Of a DNA stretch of 64,000 nt, positions 1-9,009 are shown piece after piece. The DNA comes from Nocardioidaceae bacterium UBA4001 (GTDB lineage: Bacteria; Actinomycetota; Actinomycetes; Propionibacteriales; Nocardioidaceae), in NCBI GenBank assembly GCA_002384855.1, contig DGBP01000042.1, positions 1 to 64,000 of the forward strand, given 5' to 3'. The position numbers were made by a program, and so were the translations under genes. How positions within the stretch are numbered: the stretch's first letter is position 1; every line of letters starts with the position of its first letter. The notes under the pieces were generated by a model. That model saw only the letters and a program-made list of their open reading frames with translations, made no database searches and had not been told where the DNA came from.

Positions 1-795
1 CACCACCCGGCGGGACTCTCCCAGGTTGGCCACCTGATTGGCAGCCATCTGCCCGAACGCGTCGCCAAGGAAGGCCGCGAAGGTGACCGGTGGGGGTCCG
101 TCTCGTTCGATCCGGGCGCGCATCTGCTGGAACCAAACGAGGCTTTCGTCTGACGAGTCGACTTCCGAGATGACCTCGAAACCAGCCGCTGGGAGCAGTT
201 CGCGCATGTCTTCTGGAGTGGCGAGAAAGCTCGTCGAGGAGTCGCTTGCCCACGGCACCGGATAGTGGACGTCGCCGCCTTCACCTTGCAGCACGTCGTA
301 GACAACGAACCTGCCGCCCGGCTGCAGCACTCGGAAGGCTTCGGCGTAGAGCGCGGGCTTGTCGGAAATGTTCATCGCCACATGCACGGTCAGCGCCGCG
401 CTCACAGCCGCGTCGGGAAGCCCGGTGGCCGTCGCGTCGCCAACGTGGAAGCGGGTGCGGTCGGACAGGCCCGTCCACTCCGAGAGTGCCGTCGCCACCT
501 CGCAGAATTCTGGCGTTAGGTCGATGCCGGTGACCGTGCATCCGGTCAACTCGGCGAGCGCCCGTGCGGGCCCGCCCAATCCGCTGCCGAGGTCTAGCAC
601 GTGAGAGTCGGCAGTGAGGCTGAGTGCCTCGATGATTTCCAGAGATGCCGCGCGGCCACGGATGTGGAACTCGTCGACCGGAGCGAGGTCGGCCGATCGC
701 AGAGCTGTACGGTCCAGACCGGCCGCTTCCAAGGCGGAACTGATGGCCGCCACAAGTCCCCCAGGGCCGCTGTAGAACTCAGAAACCTGATTCAC
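1..795 (-). CDS. class I SAM-dependent methyltransferase (partial, 3' end outside window)
   Basis: A continuous reading frame runs from a GTG at 795 to the window edge (265 codons visible). SAM motif I, LDLGSGLGGPAR, is at residues 67-78. The acidic loop GIDLTPEF follows, then a central strand with the post-motif LQPGGRFVVYDV. The GSGLGGPAR form is typical of UbiE/Erg6-like enzymes, including sarcosine/dimethylglycine methyltransferases, but the acceptor cannot be read from this fragment. The frame stays open upstream of 795, so the start is uncertain; GTG 795 fits the family N-terminus. It is transcribed away from the LysR gene, with about 275 bp between the two starts. The C-terminus is missing because of the window edge, not because of a break in the gene. 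Confidence 0.85.
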   Translation of the reverse strand, partial: MNQVSEFYSGPGGLVAAISSALEAAGLDRTALRSADLAPVDEFHIRGRAASLEIIEALSLTADSHVLDLGSGLGGPARALAELTGCTVTGIDLTPEFCEVATALSEWTGLSDRTRFHVGDATATGLPDAAVSAALTVHVAMNISDKPALYAEAFRVLQPGGRFVVYDVLQGEGGDVHYPVPWASDSSTSFLATPEDMRELLPAAGFEVISEVDSSDESLVWFQQMRARIERDGPPPVTFAAFLGDAFGQMAANQVANLGESRRVV

Positions 796-1070
796 TGCGC
801 CATCGTCGCACCGAGTGGCCGCTACGTGCGACGAGAAGATTGCTAACTTTGCAAGCAGACCTCTGGCATGCAGGCGCCGCATCGGCAGGAAACCCGTTAC
901 CCCTCCGAGAGGTGACCACACACGTCGCCCGGTCACACGTGCGCCTGAGAATGATGCTGAGGGGAGCCCGCGAGGGTCGCCCCACCGTTTGCAGCAGCCA
1001 AAGCCCCGCGTACATCTGGCCCGTGGCACAACCTCGCAGTAGCGTCTTCGGTGTGGCGAGAGCGGCGGGT

Positions 1071-1997
1071 GTGCCTGCATTCACGATGAGCCAGCTCGCC
1101 GCGTTCGTCGCGGTTGCCGAGGCCGGGGCGATCAGCGCGGCCGCCGAGAAGCTGCATGTCTCCCCGTCGGCGCTGTCGGCGGCCGTGACCGAGCTCGAGC
1201 GTTCGCTGCAGACCCAGCTGCTGCATCGACGGAAGTCCAAGGGAGTGACCCTCACTCCTACCGGGGAGCTCGTCCTACCGCGTGCCCGGTTCATCCTGCA
1301 CCAGGCGAGTGAGCTCGAGGCCGATGTGATGGGGGAGGAGCGCGGGGTCACCGGGGTGGTGCGGCTGGGCTGTTACCCGTCGCTGTCACCCACCATCCTT
1401 CCGGTCCTGATCACCGAGTTCACCGACTCGCACCCCGAGGCGCGGCTCGAGGTCCAGGAGAACACCCAGGACCAGCTCACCCGCGGACTCGAGAGCGGCG
1501 AGCTCGATGTCGCCATCATGTACGACCTCGAGCTCGACGGGACGTGGAAGACGGCGACCTTGGTGGAGCTACCACCGCGGGTGGTGCTTCCGGAGAGTCA
1601 CCGTCTCGCCGACAGCACCGGTCCCGTCGACCTCTCGCATCTGCGCAAGGACCCGATGGTCCTGCTGGACGCGCCACCGAGCGCGAGTCACGCCTACGAC
1701 TGCTGCGCCCGTGCGGGCTTCACGCCCCACGTGGTGTACCGCGCCCGCACCTACGAGACCGCGCGGGCCTTCGTCGGCCGCGGGTTGGGGTGGACCCTGC
1801 TCTTGCAGCGCCCGAGCGCGAGTGTCACTTACGAGGGACGCTCAGTCGTGGTCAAGGACATCGCCGCGCCCGTTCTCGACCCTGTGGCGGTCAAGCTGGT
1901 CTGGCACCCGCAGTCCTTGCTGAGCAAGGCGGCTCGAACGTTCATCACGGAGTCCGTACGGCTGGCTGACCAGGGCATTCTCACCATTCCTCGATAG
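1071..1997 (+). CDS. LysR-family transcriptional regulator of the homogentisate operon
   Basis: A 308-residue protein of normal LysR length. The N-terminal winged HTH (residues about 5-65) shows AAFVAVAEAGAISAAAEKLH followed by SPSALSAAVTELE. A PBP2-type effector domain follows, with VRLGCYPSLSPTILP near residue 95. I chose GTG 1071 because it gives the family-like start MPAFTMSQLAAFVAV and follows a purine-rich stretch; a longer frame reaches back to 840 and ATG 1086 is also possible. It lies just upstream of, and in the same direction as, the transporter and catabolic genes, which suggests it is their activator, with an aromatic acid or pathway intermediate as effector. That assignment is from position only. 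Confidence 0.9.
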   Translation: MPAFTMSQLAAFVAVAEAGAISAAAEKLHVSPSALSAAVTELERSLQTQLLHRRKSKGVTLTPTGELVLPRARFILHQASELEADVMGEERGVTGVVRLGCYPSLSPTILPVLITEFTDSHPEARLEVQENTQDQLTRGLESGELDVAIMYDLELDGTWKTATLVELPPRVVLPESHRLADSTGPVDLSHLRKDPMVLLDAPPSASHAYDCCARAGFTPHVVYRARTYETARAFVGRGLGWTLLLQRPSASVTYEGRSVVVKDIAAPVLDPVAVKLVWHPQSLLSKAARTFITESVRLADQGILTIPR

Positions 1998-2104
1998 TTC
2001 CGAGGAAGAAAATTCGAAACCTCCGTTTTACATGGGTAGTGGCGGCGCTCACTCTTGGTGGCACGGCTCACACGCCGGACCCCGACCCCCATTGGAGATG
2101 CCCC

Positions 2105-3499
2105 ATGTCACCAGCAGTCCAAGAGACGGAAGCCGCCGCCGGTTCGGGCGCGGGACGAGCTGTCGTCAGCAGCTTCGTCGGCACCGCCATCGAGTGGTAT
2201 GACTTCTTCATCTACGGGACCGCGGCCGCCCTGGTCCTCGGCCCCCAGTTCTTCCCGAACGGCTCCGATCTGGCCGGCACTCTTGCAGCCTTCGCCACCT
2301 TGGCCGTCGGCTTCGTCGCCCGTCCCTTCGGCGGTGCGATCATGGGCCACTTCGGTGACAAGACCGGACGCAAGTCGATGCTGGTCACCTCGTTGCTGCT
2401 CATGGGCGCGGCCACGGTCGGTATCGGGCTCCTGCCCAACTATGACGCCATCGGCGTGTGGGCGCCGATCCTCCTGGTTGCCCTGCGATTCCTGCAGGGC
2501 ATCGGGGTCGGCGGCGAATGGGGCGGTGCTGTGCTGATGGCCACGGAGCACGCCCCGAGGGGCAAGACCGGCCTGTACGGCGCGGCACCACAGATGGGCG
2601 TCCCGGCTGGAGTGATCCTCGCCAACGTCGTGTTCCTGCTCGTCACCCAGATCCTGACCGAGGAGCAGTTCGCGAGCTGGGGCTGGCGCGTGCCCTTCCT
2701 GTTGAGCGGCACCCTGGTCGCGGTCGCGATGTGGATCCGGCTGGGGGTGATGGAGAGTCCCGCCTTCCAGGCAGTGGAGAAGGAGGACCGAATCACCCGG
2801 GTGCCGATCCTGGAGGTGGTCACCAAGAGCTGGCGAACCGTGCTGCTGGCAGGCGGCACGTTCGTCGCGACCAACGGCATTGCCTACGTGTTCATGGTCT
2901 ACGTCCTCAGCTACGGGACGGCAGAGCTCGGGTACTCCCGCGGGACCATGCTCGCCCTGCTCATCGCCGCCTGCCCCCTGTGGATGTTCGGCATGGCATT
3001 GTCCGCCCACCTCTCCGACAGCCTCGGCCGCCGCCGGGTGTACGTCACCTCCGCAGTCGCGCTTCTCGCCACCTCCGCGATCTTCTTCACCCTTCTCGAC
3101 ACTGCGTCGGTCCCGGTGATGCTGCTGGCCATGCTGCTGCTCGCGTTCATCCTCGGCTGCACGGTCGGTCCGCAGTCCGCATTGTTCGCCGAGCTGTTCC
3201 CGGCCCACGTCCGCTACAGCGGTGCGACTTTGGGCTACCAGGTCGGCGCAATCCTCGGGGGTGGCATCGCCCCCTTCGTCGCCACGGCCCTCTACGCCCG
3301 CTTCGGCACCTCCCAGGCGATCACGGCCTACTTCGTGGTGCTGAGCGCGATCAGTCTGCTCAGCACGCTGGTGCTGCTGCGCAAGCCTCACGTCGCGGAG
3401 CCGCACGTCTCCGAGACCAACGCCCTTGTCCTTGAGGCCACGCCCTTGCGAGCCGACGCCGCTGTGGACGAGCCGAAGACCCCCGAGGCGGTGCACTGA
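2105..3499 (+). CDS. MFS transporter, metabolite:H+ symporter (MHS) type, probable aromatic acid uptake
   Basis: A 464-residue membrane protein. The N-terminal stretch SSFVGTAIEWYDFFIYG is the signature of the MHS branch of the major facilitator superfamily (ShiA/ProP/KgtP-like). The cytoplasmic loop GHFGDKTGRKS is the MFS loop 2-3 motif and SDSLGRRRV its repeat in the second half. Twelve hydrophobic segments are visible. ATG 2105 is preceded by GGAG; the longer frame from 2039 adds a non-hydrophobic leader and is less likely. The 100-bp gap after the LysR gene is the most AT-rich part of this region (around 2008-2036) and probably carries the operon promoter. The next gene starts 3 bp after the stop. 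The neighbours suggest import of a hydroxyphenylacetate or a related acid; the substrate is not shown by sequence. Confidence 0.9.
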   Translation: MSPAVQETEAAAGSGAGRAVVSSFVGTAIEWYDFFIYGTAAALVLGPQFFPNGSDLAGTLAAFATLAVGFVARPFGGAIMGHFGDKTGRKSMLVTSLLLMGAATVGIGLLPNYDAIGVWAPILLVALRFLQGIGVGGEWGGAVLMATEHAPRGKTGLYGAAPQMGVPAGVILANVVFLLVTQILTEEQFASWGWRVPFLLSGTLVAVAMWIRLGVMESPAFQAVEKEDRITRVPILEVVTKSWRTVLLAGGTFVATNGIAYVFMVYVLSYGTAELGYSRGTMLALLIAACPLWMFGMALSAHLSDSLGRRRVYVTSAVALLATSAIFFTLLDTASVPVMLLAMLLLAFILGCTVGPQSALFAELFPAHVRYSGATLGYQVGAILGGGIAPFVATALYARFGTSQAITAYFVVLSAISLLSTLVLLRKPHVAEPHVSETNALVLEATPLRADAAVDEPKTPEAVH

Positions 3500-3501
3500 C
3501 G

Positions 3502-5403
3502 ATGAGGGACCAGAGCACACACCGCAAGAACGAGTCCATGGAATCGCCGTACTACCGGCCCAGCACATACCCGGCCTCCCGCTTCGAGTCGACCCCGGCC
3601 GGTGACGTACTCCCTGCCCTCGTGATCGGAGCCGGCCCGGTGGGCATGGCCGTCGCTCTCGGCCTGGCCCAGCGCGGTATCCCGGTGACCGTCGTCGAGG
3701 CGGCGCGCCAGGTGTCCTTCGGGAGTCGGGCGATCTGCATCTCCCGGCACAGCCTGGAGGTGGCCGACCGGCTCGGCTTCGGTGACCGGCTCTCCGACCT
3801 CGCCATCGAGTGGGTGGGTGGCCGCAGCTACTACCGGGACGTGGAGGTGATGCAGTTCCAGATGCCGAACCTGCCCCACACGGTGCGCGGCCCGATGGTC
3901 AACGTCTCCCAGTCCGAGCTCGAGCAGATCATGGTCGACCGGCTCGCCGGGCACCCGCTGGTGACCCTGCACTGGGGAGCACCCGTCACCGCGTGTACGA
4001 CGGAGGGCGACGAGGTCGCGGTGACGGTCGACACCGTCGACGGCCCGCGCACCCTCCGATCCTCCTGGGTCGTCGCCGCCGACGGTGGGCGAAGCTCCGT
4101 GCGCGACCTCCTGGATCTGCGCCTCCAGGGGTTGAGCTACGAGGGCCGCTACGTCATCGCTGACATCCACTGGAAGTGCGATCTCCCCGCGGAGCGCATG
4201 GTCTGGTTCGACCCGCCCAGCAACCCGGGCTCGACGGTGATCATGCACCGGCAGCCCAACGACATCTGGCGCATCGACTACCAGCTCGACCCCTCGGAGG
4301 ACGCCGAGGCCGAGACCCGCGAAGACCGGATCCGGGCCCGTATCGCGAGCCACCTGCGCTGGTTGGGCGAAGACGCACCCTGGACCCTCGAGTGGCACGG
4401 CTTCTACAAGGCGCACGCACTCGCTCTCGACGACTTCGTCCACGACCGCGTCGTCTTCGCCGGCGACGCGGCGCACCTGGTGCCCATCTTCGGCGTCCGC
4501 GGTCTGAACTCCGGCCTGGAGGACGCCGACGAGCTCAGCTGGATGCTGGCCGCGGTTCTGAACGGCGCCGACCCTGCCCTGCTGAAGACGTACTCGGCCG
4601 AACGGCACCACGCCTGGCAGCAGAACGTCGCCAACGCCGGCAAGTCCACCCTGATCATGACCCCCGGCAGTCACGGTCACCGCATCACCCGCGACGCCCT
4701 GCTGGCGCTCGCCACGAAGCGGCGCGAGTTCAGCCACCTCATCGACCCGCGCCAGAGCAACGCCACGCACGCCCGTCCGTCACCGCTCACGGTCCCGGCC
4801 GACGCTACCTCCGGCGCCCTGCCCGGGGACCCGGTCGAAGACCGCCGGGTGCGCCTCGCCGACGGCAAGGAGACCTCGCTCAACGAGGTCCGCGGCTTCG
4901 GGTTCGCGGTGTTCGGTGTCGACCTCGACGCGGCGCAGCTCGACGCGGCCCGACGCCTGCGGGCTGCCCTCGCCGAGAACCTGCCCTGGGATCACGTCGT
5001 GCTCGCGCTCGTGGGTGGTGTGGGAGACGAGGACGTGACGACGATCAGCGATCCGTCCGGCGAGATCGCACGAGCCTGGGGCGCGCGCTCCGGGGAGAGC
5101 TTCGTCGTGCGCCCCGACGGCCTGCTGCTCGCACGCGGTCGGGCCGAGGACCACATGTCGTTGCCGGCGCACGTGCTGGCCGGCGGGTCCGTCGTACCGC
5201 CACTGGCCGACGCCTCAGGCACGGAACTGACCGCGGAGCAGCTCCACCGCGAGGCCGCCTGGCTGGCGTTGTCGGAGGGGATCGACTCGGTCCGAGCCGA
5301 CGACCGTGAGCAGTTCCTGGCCCGTCTCGCCCTGCTGCTGGGCGACCGGGTCGGCACCGCCGACTTCCAGGAGGCCGTCTCCGTGGCGGCCTCCGTCCAC
5401 TGA
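3502..5403 (+). CDS. FAD-dependent aromatic monooxygenase (MhpA/PheA-type), probable hydroxyphenylacetate hydroxylase
   Basis: A 633-residue class A flavoprotein monooxygenase. The dinucleotide-binding motif VIGAGPVGMA is at residues 41-50. The DG motif AADGGRSSVRDLL is near 192 and the second FAD motif FAGDAAHLVPIFGVRGLNSG near 317. A C-terminal thioredoxin-like extension, common in phenol-hydroxylase relatives, follows from about residue 470. The gene sits directly before homogentisate dioxygenase. The logical reaction is therefore NAD(P)H-dependent ring hydroxylation that makes homogentisate, for example from 3-hydroxyphenylacetate, as known for some actinobacterial 6-hydroxylases. Substrate is inferred from context. 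ATG 3538 is an alternative start that would remove 12 polar residues. Confidence 0.85.
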   Translation: MRDQSTHRKNESMESPYYRPSTYPASRFESTPAGDVLPALVIGAGPVGMAVALGLAQRGIPVTVVEAARQVSFGSRAICISRHSLEVADRLGFGDRLSDLAIEWVGGRSYYRDVEVMQFQMPNLPHTVRGPMVNVSQSELEQIMVDRLAGHPLVTLHWGAPVTACTTEGDEVAVTVDTVDGPRTLRSSWVVAADGGRSSVRDLLDLRLQGLSYEGRYVIADIHWKCDLPAERMVWFDPPSNPGSTVIMHRQPNDIWRIDYQLDPSEDAEAETREDRIRARIASHLRWLGEDAPWTLEWHGFYKAHALALDDFVHDRVVFAGDAAHLVPIFGVRGLNSGLEDADELSWMLAAVLNGADPALLKTYSAERHHAWQQNVANAGKSTLIMTPGSHGHRITRDALLALATKRREFSHLIDPRQSNATHARPSPLTVPADATSGALPGDPVEDRRVRLADGKETSLNEVRGFGFAVFGVDLDAAQLDAARRLRAALAENLPWDHVVLALVGGVGDEDVTTISDPSGEIARAWGARSGESFVVRPDGLLLARGRAEDHMSLPAHVLAGGSVVPPLADASGTELTAEQLHREAAWLALSEGIDSVRADDREQFLARLALLLGDRVGTADFQEAVSVAASVH

Positions 5404-5418
5404 CATCGAGGAGCGACC

Positions 5419-6627
5419 ATGCCCTACTACCAGACCTCGGGCCATGTCCCGCCAAAGCGGCACACCCAGCACCGCGCCCCCGACGGGTCGCTGTACTTCG
5501 AGGAGCTGATGGGGGAGGAGGGATTCTCCTCCGACTCCTCACTTCTCTACCACGTCAACATCCCCTCCGCGGTCGTCGACGTACGACCGTGGGACCTGCC
5601 CGATCAGACGCTCACCCCCAACTACCCCCTCCAGCCCAGGCACCTGTCGACGCACGCGTTGTTCAAGGACGACGTCACAGGTGTGGACGCGGTGCGCGAC
5701 CGGCGGTTGCTGATGGGCAACGCAGACGTCCGGCTGTCCTACGTGGTCGCCTCAGCACCGAGCCCCTACTACCGCAACGCGATCGGCGACGAGTGCCTCT
5801 ACATCGAGGACGGCGGAGCGGTCGTGGAGACCGTCTTCGGTGACCTCCCTGTGGGGCAGGGCGACTACGTGGTCATCCCCAGGGCGACGACCTACCGGGT
5901 GGTGCCTGACGGACCTGTCCGAATCTATGCGATCGAGGCGAACTCGCACATCGGGCCCCCGAAGCGGTTCCTCTCACGCTACGGACAGCTGCTCGAGCAC
6001 GCGCCCTACTGCGAGCGGGACCTGCGCGGCCCCCTGGACCCGTACGTCGTCGAGGAGCAGGACGTGGAGGTCTACATCAAGCACCGCGGCCCGGGCCCGG
6101 GCGGGATCGCGGGCACGGTGCACGTCCTGCCACAGCACCCGTTCGACGTCGTCGGGTGGGACGGCTGCCTCTACCCCTACGTGTTCAACATCGCCGACTA
6201 CGAGCCGATCACCGGCCGGGTGCACCAGCCGCCGCCGGCGCACCAGGTCTTCGAGGGTCACAACTTCGTGATCTGCAACTTCGTGCCGCGCAAGGTCGAC
6301 TACCACCCGTTGGCGATCCCGGTGCCGTACTACCACTCCAACGTCGACTCCGACGAGGTGATGTTCTACGTCGGCGGCGACTACGAGGCCCGCAAAGGAT
6401 CGGGCATCGGCCAGGGCTCCATCTCGGTGCACCCCGGCGGTCACCCGCACGGGCCCCAACCCGGCGCCTACGAGCGTTCCATCGGCGCGGAGTTCTTCGA
6501 CGAGCTCGCGGTCATGGTCGACACCTTCCGACCTCTCGACCTGGGCGAGGCGGCGCTGGAGACCGACGACGGTCGCTACGCCTACTCCTGGAGCGGCGGT
6601 CGCCGGCTCGGGGAGGAGTCGCCGTGA
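5419..6627 (+). CDS. hmgA: homogentisate 1,2-dioxygenase
   Basis: A 402-residue cupin-fold non-haem iron dioxygenase that opens homogentisate to maleylacetoacetate. The N-terminus has MPYYQTSGHVPPKRHTQ, and the C-terminal half carries HQVFEGHNFVICNFVPRK and YYHSNVDSDEVMFYVGGD. H306 with E313 (or D312), plus a histidine in HPGGHPHGP (338-344), are the likely iron ligands. It has a more compact sequence than the human-type enzyme, as usual in Actinobacteria. The start is 15 bp after the monooxygenase stop, with GAGGAGCG upstream. The stop overlaps the next start (GTGA), so the two are probably translationally coupled. Confidence 0.95.
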   Translation: MPYYQTSGHVPPKRHTQHRAPDGSLYFEELMGEEGFSSDSSLLYHVNIPSAVVDVRPWDLPDQTLTPNYPLQPRHLSTHALFKDDVTGVDAVRDRRLLMGNADVRLSYVVASAPSPYYRNAIGDECLYIEDGGAVVETVFGDLPVGQGDYVVIPRATTYRVVPDGPVRIYAIEANSHIGPPKRFLSRYGQLLEHAPYCERDLRGPLDPYVVEEQDVEVYIKHRGPGPGGIAGTVHVLPQHPFDVVGWDGCLYPYVFNIADYEPITGRVHQPPPAHQVFEGHNFVICNFVPRKVDYHPLAIPVPYYHSNVDSDEVMFYVGGDYEARKGSGIGQGSISVHPGGHPHGPQPGAYERSIGAEFFDELAVMVDTFRPLDLGEAALETDDGRYAYSWSGGRRLGEESP

Positions 6628-7499
6628 GCTTCGCCGCCCTAGCAGACCGGATCACCGGCGGCCTCTGCGACGACGCCGCACTCTTCCCCCCGGGCAGCCT
6701 GCCGCTCGAGGAAGCGGTACCCGCCCACGTGGAGCATCGTGGCGGGCCACATAGACGTATGGTCGGGCCGTTCGTGGTGGCCGCGTCGCAGCTGCCGGCT
6801 CTGGCCCCCGTTGTGCAGGACCACCGGCCCGGGTCCTTCGAGGTGGCCGTGACCGTACCCTCGCCCGCCGCGGTGGACCGCGCCATGCGCTCCGCCGGCC
6901 AGGTCCCGGCCCTTCGGGTGGTGGCCGTCGAGGTTGCCGTTCCCGCCGATGTCGCGGCCGCCGACGTCGTACCAGCGCTGGACGTCGCGCTCACCGGGTG
7001 GCCGGACGTGACGGTCTTCGTTGAACTTCCCCGAGACGAACGGCGGGGCGCCCTCGTCGCCGCCTTGAGCGGCACGTCGTACCTCGCCAAGCTTCGCACC
7101 GGCGGGGTGGAGGCACACCTTTATCCCGACGAGGACGAGCTGGCCTCGATGCTTGTGGACACAGCGCGGGCCGGGCTGCCGGTCAAGGCGACCGCCGGCC
7201 TGCACCATGCCGTGCGCAACACCGACCCCGGGACCGGCTTCGAGCAGCATGGCTTCCTCAACGTGATCGCAGCCGTGGATGCCGCCCTTTCCGGTGCCGG
7301 CACGGAGGAGCTGGCGGCGGTGCTCGCGGAGCGCAACCCCGACACCGTGGCCGCGCGGGTCCGTGACATCGGTTCCCGCGTGGACCGGGTTCGTGAGCAG
7401 TTCCGCTCCATCGGCACGTGCAGCATCGACGAACCGGTTCAGGAGCTCGTCGAGCTCGGCCTTGCCCCCGCACCACTCTTGGAAGGAGCGTCCCGATGA
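6624..7499 (+). CDS. uncharacterised protein embedded between homogentisate dioxygenase and fumarylacetoacetase
   Basis: A 291-residue soluble protein of no family I can name. It has no signal peptide or membrane segment. The first third is hydrophobic and Ala/Val-rich. The centre has YLAKLRTGGVEAHLYPDEDE and VKATAGLHHAVRNTD. The C-terminus ends with EQFRSIGTCSIDEPVQELVE. Conserved-looking polar residues (H, R, C) in the last two segments could form an active site. GTG 6624 overlaps the hmgA stop, and the stop overlaps the fahA start by ATGA, so it is locked into the operon. It occupies the place where the maleylacetoacetate isomerase gene would be expected. No glutathione transferase-type isomerase is present in the cluster, so an isomerase or accessory role is a reasonable guess but unproven. 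Confidence 0.8.
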   Translation: MSFAALADRITGGLCDDAALFPPGSLPLEEAVPAHVEHRGGPHRRMVGPFVVAASQLPALAPVVQDHRPGSFEVAVTVPSPAAVDRAMRSAGQVPALRVVAVEVAVPADVAAADVVPALDVALTGWPDVTVFVELPRDERRGALVAALSGTSYLAKLRTGGVEAHLYPDEDELASMLVDTARAGLPVKATAGLHHAVRNTDPGTGFEQHGFLNVIAAVDAALSGAGTEELAAVLAERNPDTVAARVRDIGSRVDRVREQFRSIGTCSIDEPVQELVELGLAPAPLLEGASR

Positions 7500-8683
7500 C
7501 CACCACCCTCACTGTTTCAGACGACTCGCTGTTCGGGCTCGAGAACCTGCCCTACGGCGTCTTCTCGACTCTCGGCTCCTCGCCTCGGGTCGGCGTCCGC
7601 ATAGGTGACCACGTGGTCGACCTCGCGAAGCTCCTGACCGACGAGGTCTTCGCCGAGCCGTCCTTGAACGCGTTCATGACGCAGGGGTACGAGCGTTGGG
7701 TGGAGGTGCGCCGCACTCTGCAGGAAACCCTCGCAGGGAAGGTCCCAGACGACGCGGTGCACGACCTCGCGGACGTCCGGCTGCACCTTCCGGTGGAGGT
7801 TGCCGACTACGTCGACTTCTACGCCTCGGAGCACCACGCGGCCAACCTGGGGCGCCTGTTCCGCCCCGGCAACCCCGATCCGCTGATGCCGAACTGGAAG
7901 CACCTCCCCGTGGGCTACCACGGGCGAGCCGGCTCGATCGTGGTCTCCGGCACCGACATCCCGCGTCCGAGTGGCCAACGCAAGGGCCCTGACGACCCGG
8001 CTCCGGTATTCGGCCCCTCCACTCGGCTCGACATCGAGGCCGAGCTGGGGTTCGTCGTGGGCACCGGCGCAGAGCTCGGCCAAGGCATTCCCGTGGACGA
8101 GGCCGAGCGGCACATCTTCGGTGTCGTGATCTTCAACGACTGGTCGGCGCGGGACATCCAGGCGTGGGAGTACGTGCCGCTCGGCCCCAACCTCGGGAAG
8201 TCGTTCGCGTCCACGATCTCCCCATGGGTGGTTCCCCTGCTCGCGCTCGCACCGGCCAAGGTGGACACGCCCGTCCAGGACCCGGAGCCGCTGCCCTACC
8301 TGCAGATGAAGGATGCGTGGGGCCTCGATGTCGACCTGGTCGTGACCTGGAACGGTCAGCAGGTGAGCCGGCCGCCGTACCGGGAGATGTACTGGTCGCC
8401 GGCCCAGATGCTGGCTCACATGGCCGTCAACGGTGCGCCCATCCGCACCGGCGACCTCTTCGCCTCGGGCACGATCTCCGGTCCCGGCAAGGACATGCGG
8501 GGTGCCTTCATCGAGCTCACCTGGGGAGGAGCAGAGCCCGTCATCGTCAACGGCGAGGAGCGCACCTTTCTCGAGGACGGTGACGAGGTCGTGATCGCGG
8601 CGTCGGCTCCCGGGGAATCCGGACGCAGGATTGGACTAGGTGACGCCCGAGGTCGGATCGTCCCCGCATCACTGTCCACCTGA
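7496..8683 (+). CDS. fahA: fumarylacetoacetase
   Basis: A 395-residue FAH-family hydrolase that splits fumarylacetoacetate into fumarate and acetoacetate, the last step of the homogentisate route. An N-terminal SH3-like domain (SLFGLENLPYGVFS) is followed by the catalytic FAH fold. That fold contains YVDFYASEHHAANLGRLFR, the phosphate/substrate loop YHGRAGSIVVSG, the metal-binding DIEAELGFVVG, and NDWSARDIQAWEYVPLGPN. ATG 7496 overlaps the previous stop and follows GGAAGGAG. It is the last gene of the operon; the next 320 bp hold no gene. Confidence 0.95.
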   Translation: MTTTLTVSDDSLFGLENLPYGVFSTLGSSPRVGVRIGDHVVDLAKLLTDEVFAEPSLNAFMTQGYERWVEVRRTLQETLAGKVPDDAVHDLADVRLHLPVEVADYVDFYASEHHAANLGRLFRPGNPDPLMPNWKHLPVGYHGRAGSIVVSGTDIPRPSGQRKGPDDPAPVFGPSTRLDIEAELGFVVGTGAELGQGIPVDEAERHIFGVVIFNDWSARDIQAWEYVPLGPNLGKSFASTISPWVVPLLALAPAKVDTPVQDPEPLPYLQMKDAWGLDVDLVVTWNGQQVSRPPYREMYWSPAQMLAHMAVNGAPIRTGDLFASGTISGPGKDMRGAFIELTWGGAEPVIVNGEERTFLEDGDEVVIAASAPGESGRRIGLGDARGRIVPASLST

Positions 8684-8819
8684 GCGTCCTACGAACTTCT
8701 CGGGGATCATGCCGTGGTCAGCGGTTCGTGGGGCTCTTGAGCTCCCGGCCACCGTGCAGGCGCTCACCGACGCGCTCGACCGTGCTCTCGGACCCTGGGT
8801 CACGCGCCTGCCGCGCGCC

Positions 8820-8930
8820 AGGACGCTCAACCATGCAGATCGCAGCTGTCCGCTGACACGACGCTCAAGGAGCAGGGACCGATCCTGGCTCGCGTTGTCC
8901 TCTGATTCCGCCACCGTTGCTGTCGATCGG
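8820..8930 (+). repeat. imperfect direct repeat, copy A (111 bp)
   Basis: This stretch matches 13431-13541 in the same orientation over 111 positions, with roughly 80% identity by eye. The first 16 bases (AGGACGCTCAACCATG), the block CCGCTGACACGAC and the block ATCCTGGCTCGCG are shared exactly. It lies in the 326-bp gene-free gap between fahA and the saccharopine dehydrogenase-like gene. Neither copy carries a convincing reading frame, and the frames differ between copies. It could be a relic of a mobile element end or an intergenic repeat family; I cannot assign it. The rest of the gap (8684-8819 and 8931-9009) shows nothing recognisable. Confidence 0.75.
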
Positions 8931-9009
8931 CTCCCGGTCGGAAGTGCTGTGGTCCCCGGCCACCCCGTCCGGGTGAGCTCTGCCTCGATGACGCCGAGGA
9001 CTTCGTGAC

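Noticed and set aside
840..1070. Upstream extension of the LysR gene to 840
   Set aside because: The added 77 residues are unlike any LysR N-terminus and the typical start is at 1071.
2108..3568. 486-codon minus-strand frame opposite the MFS gene
   Set aside because: Composition is dominated by Gly, Glu, Asp and His with no fold; the plus strand has clear transporter motifs.
3388..4770. 460-codon minus-strand frame opposite the monooxygenase
   Set aside because: Antisense shadow that spans two real genes and carries no motif.
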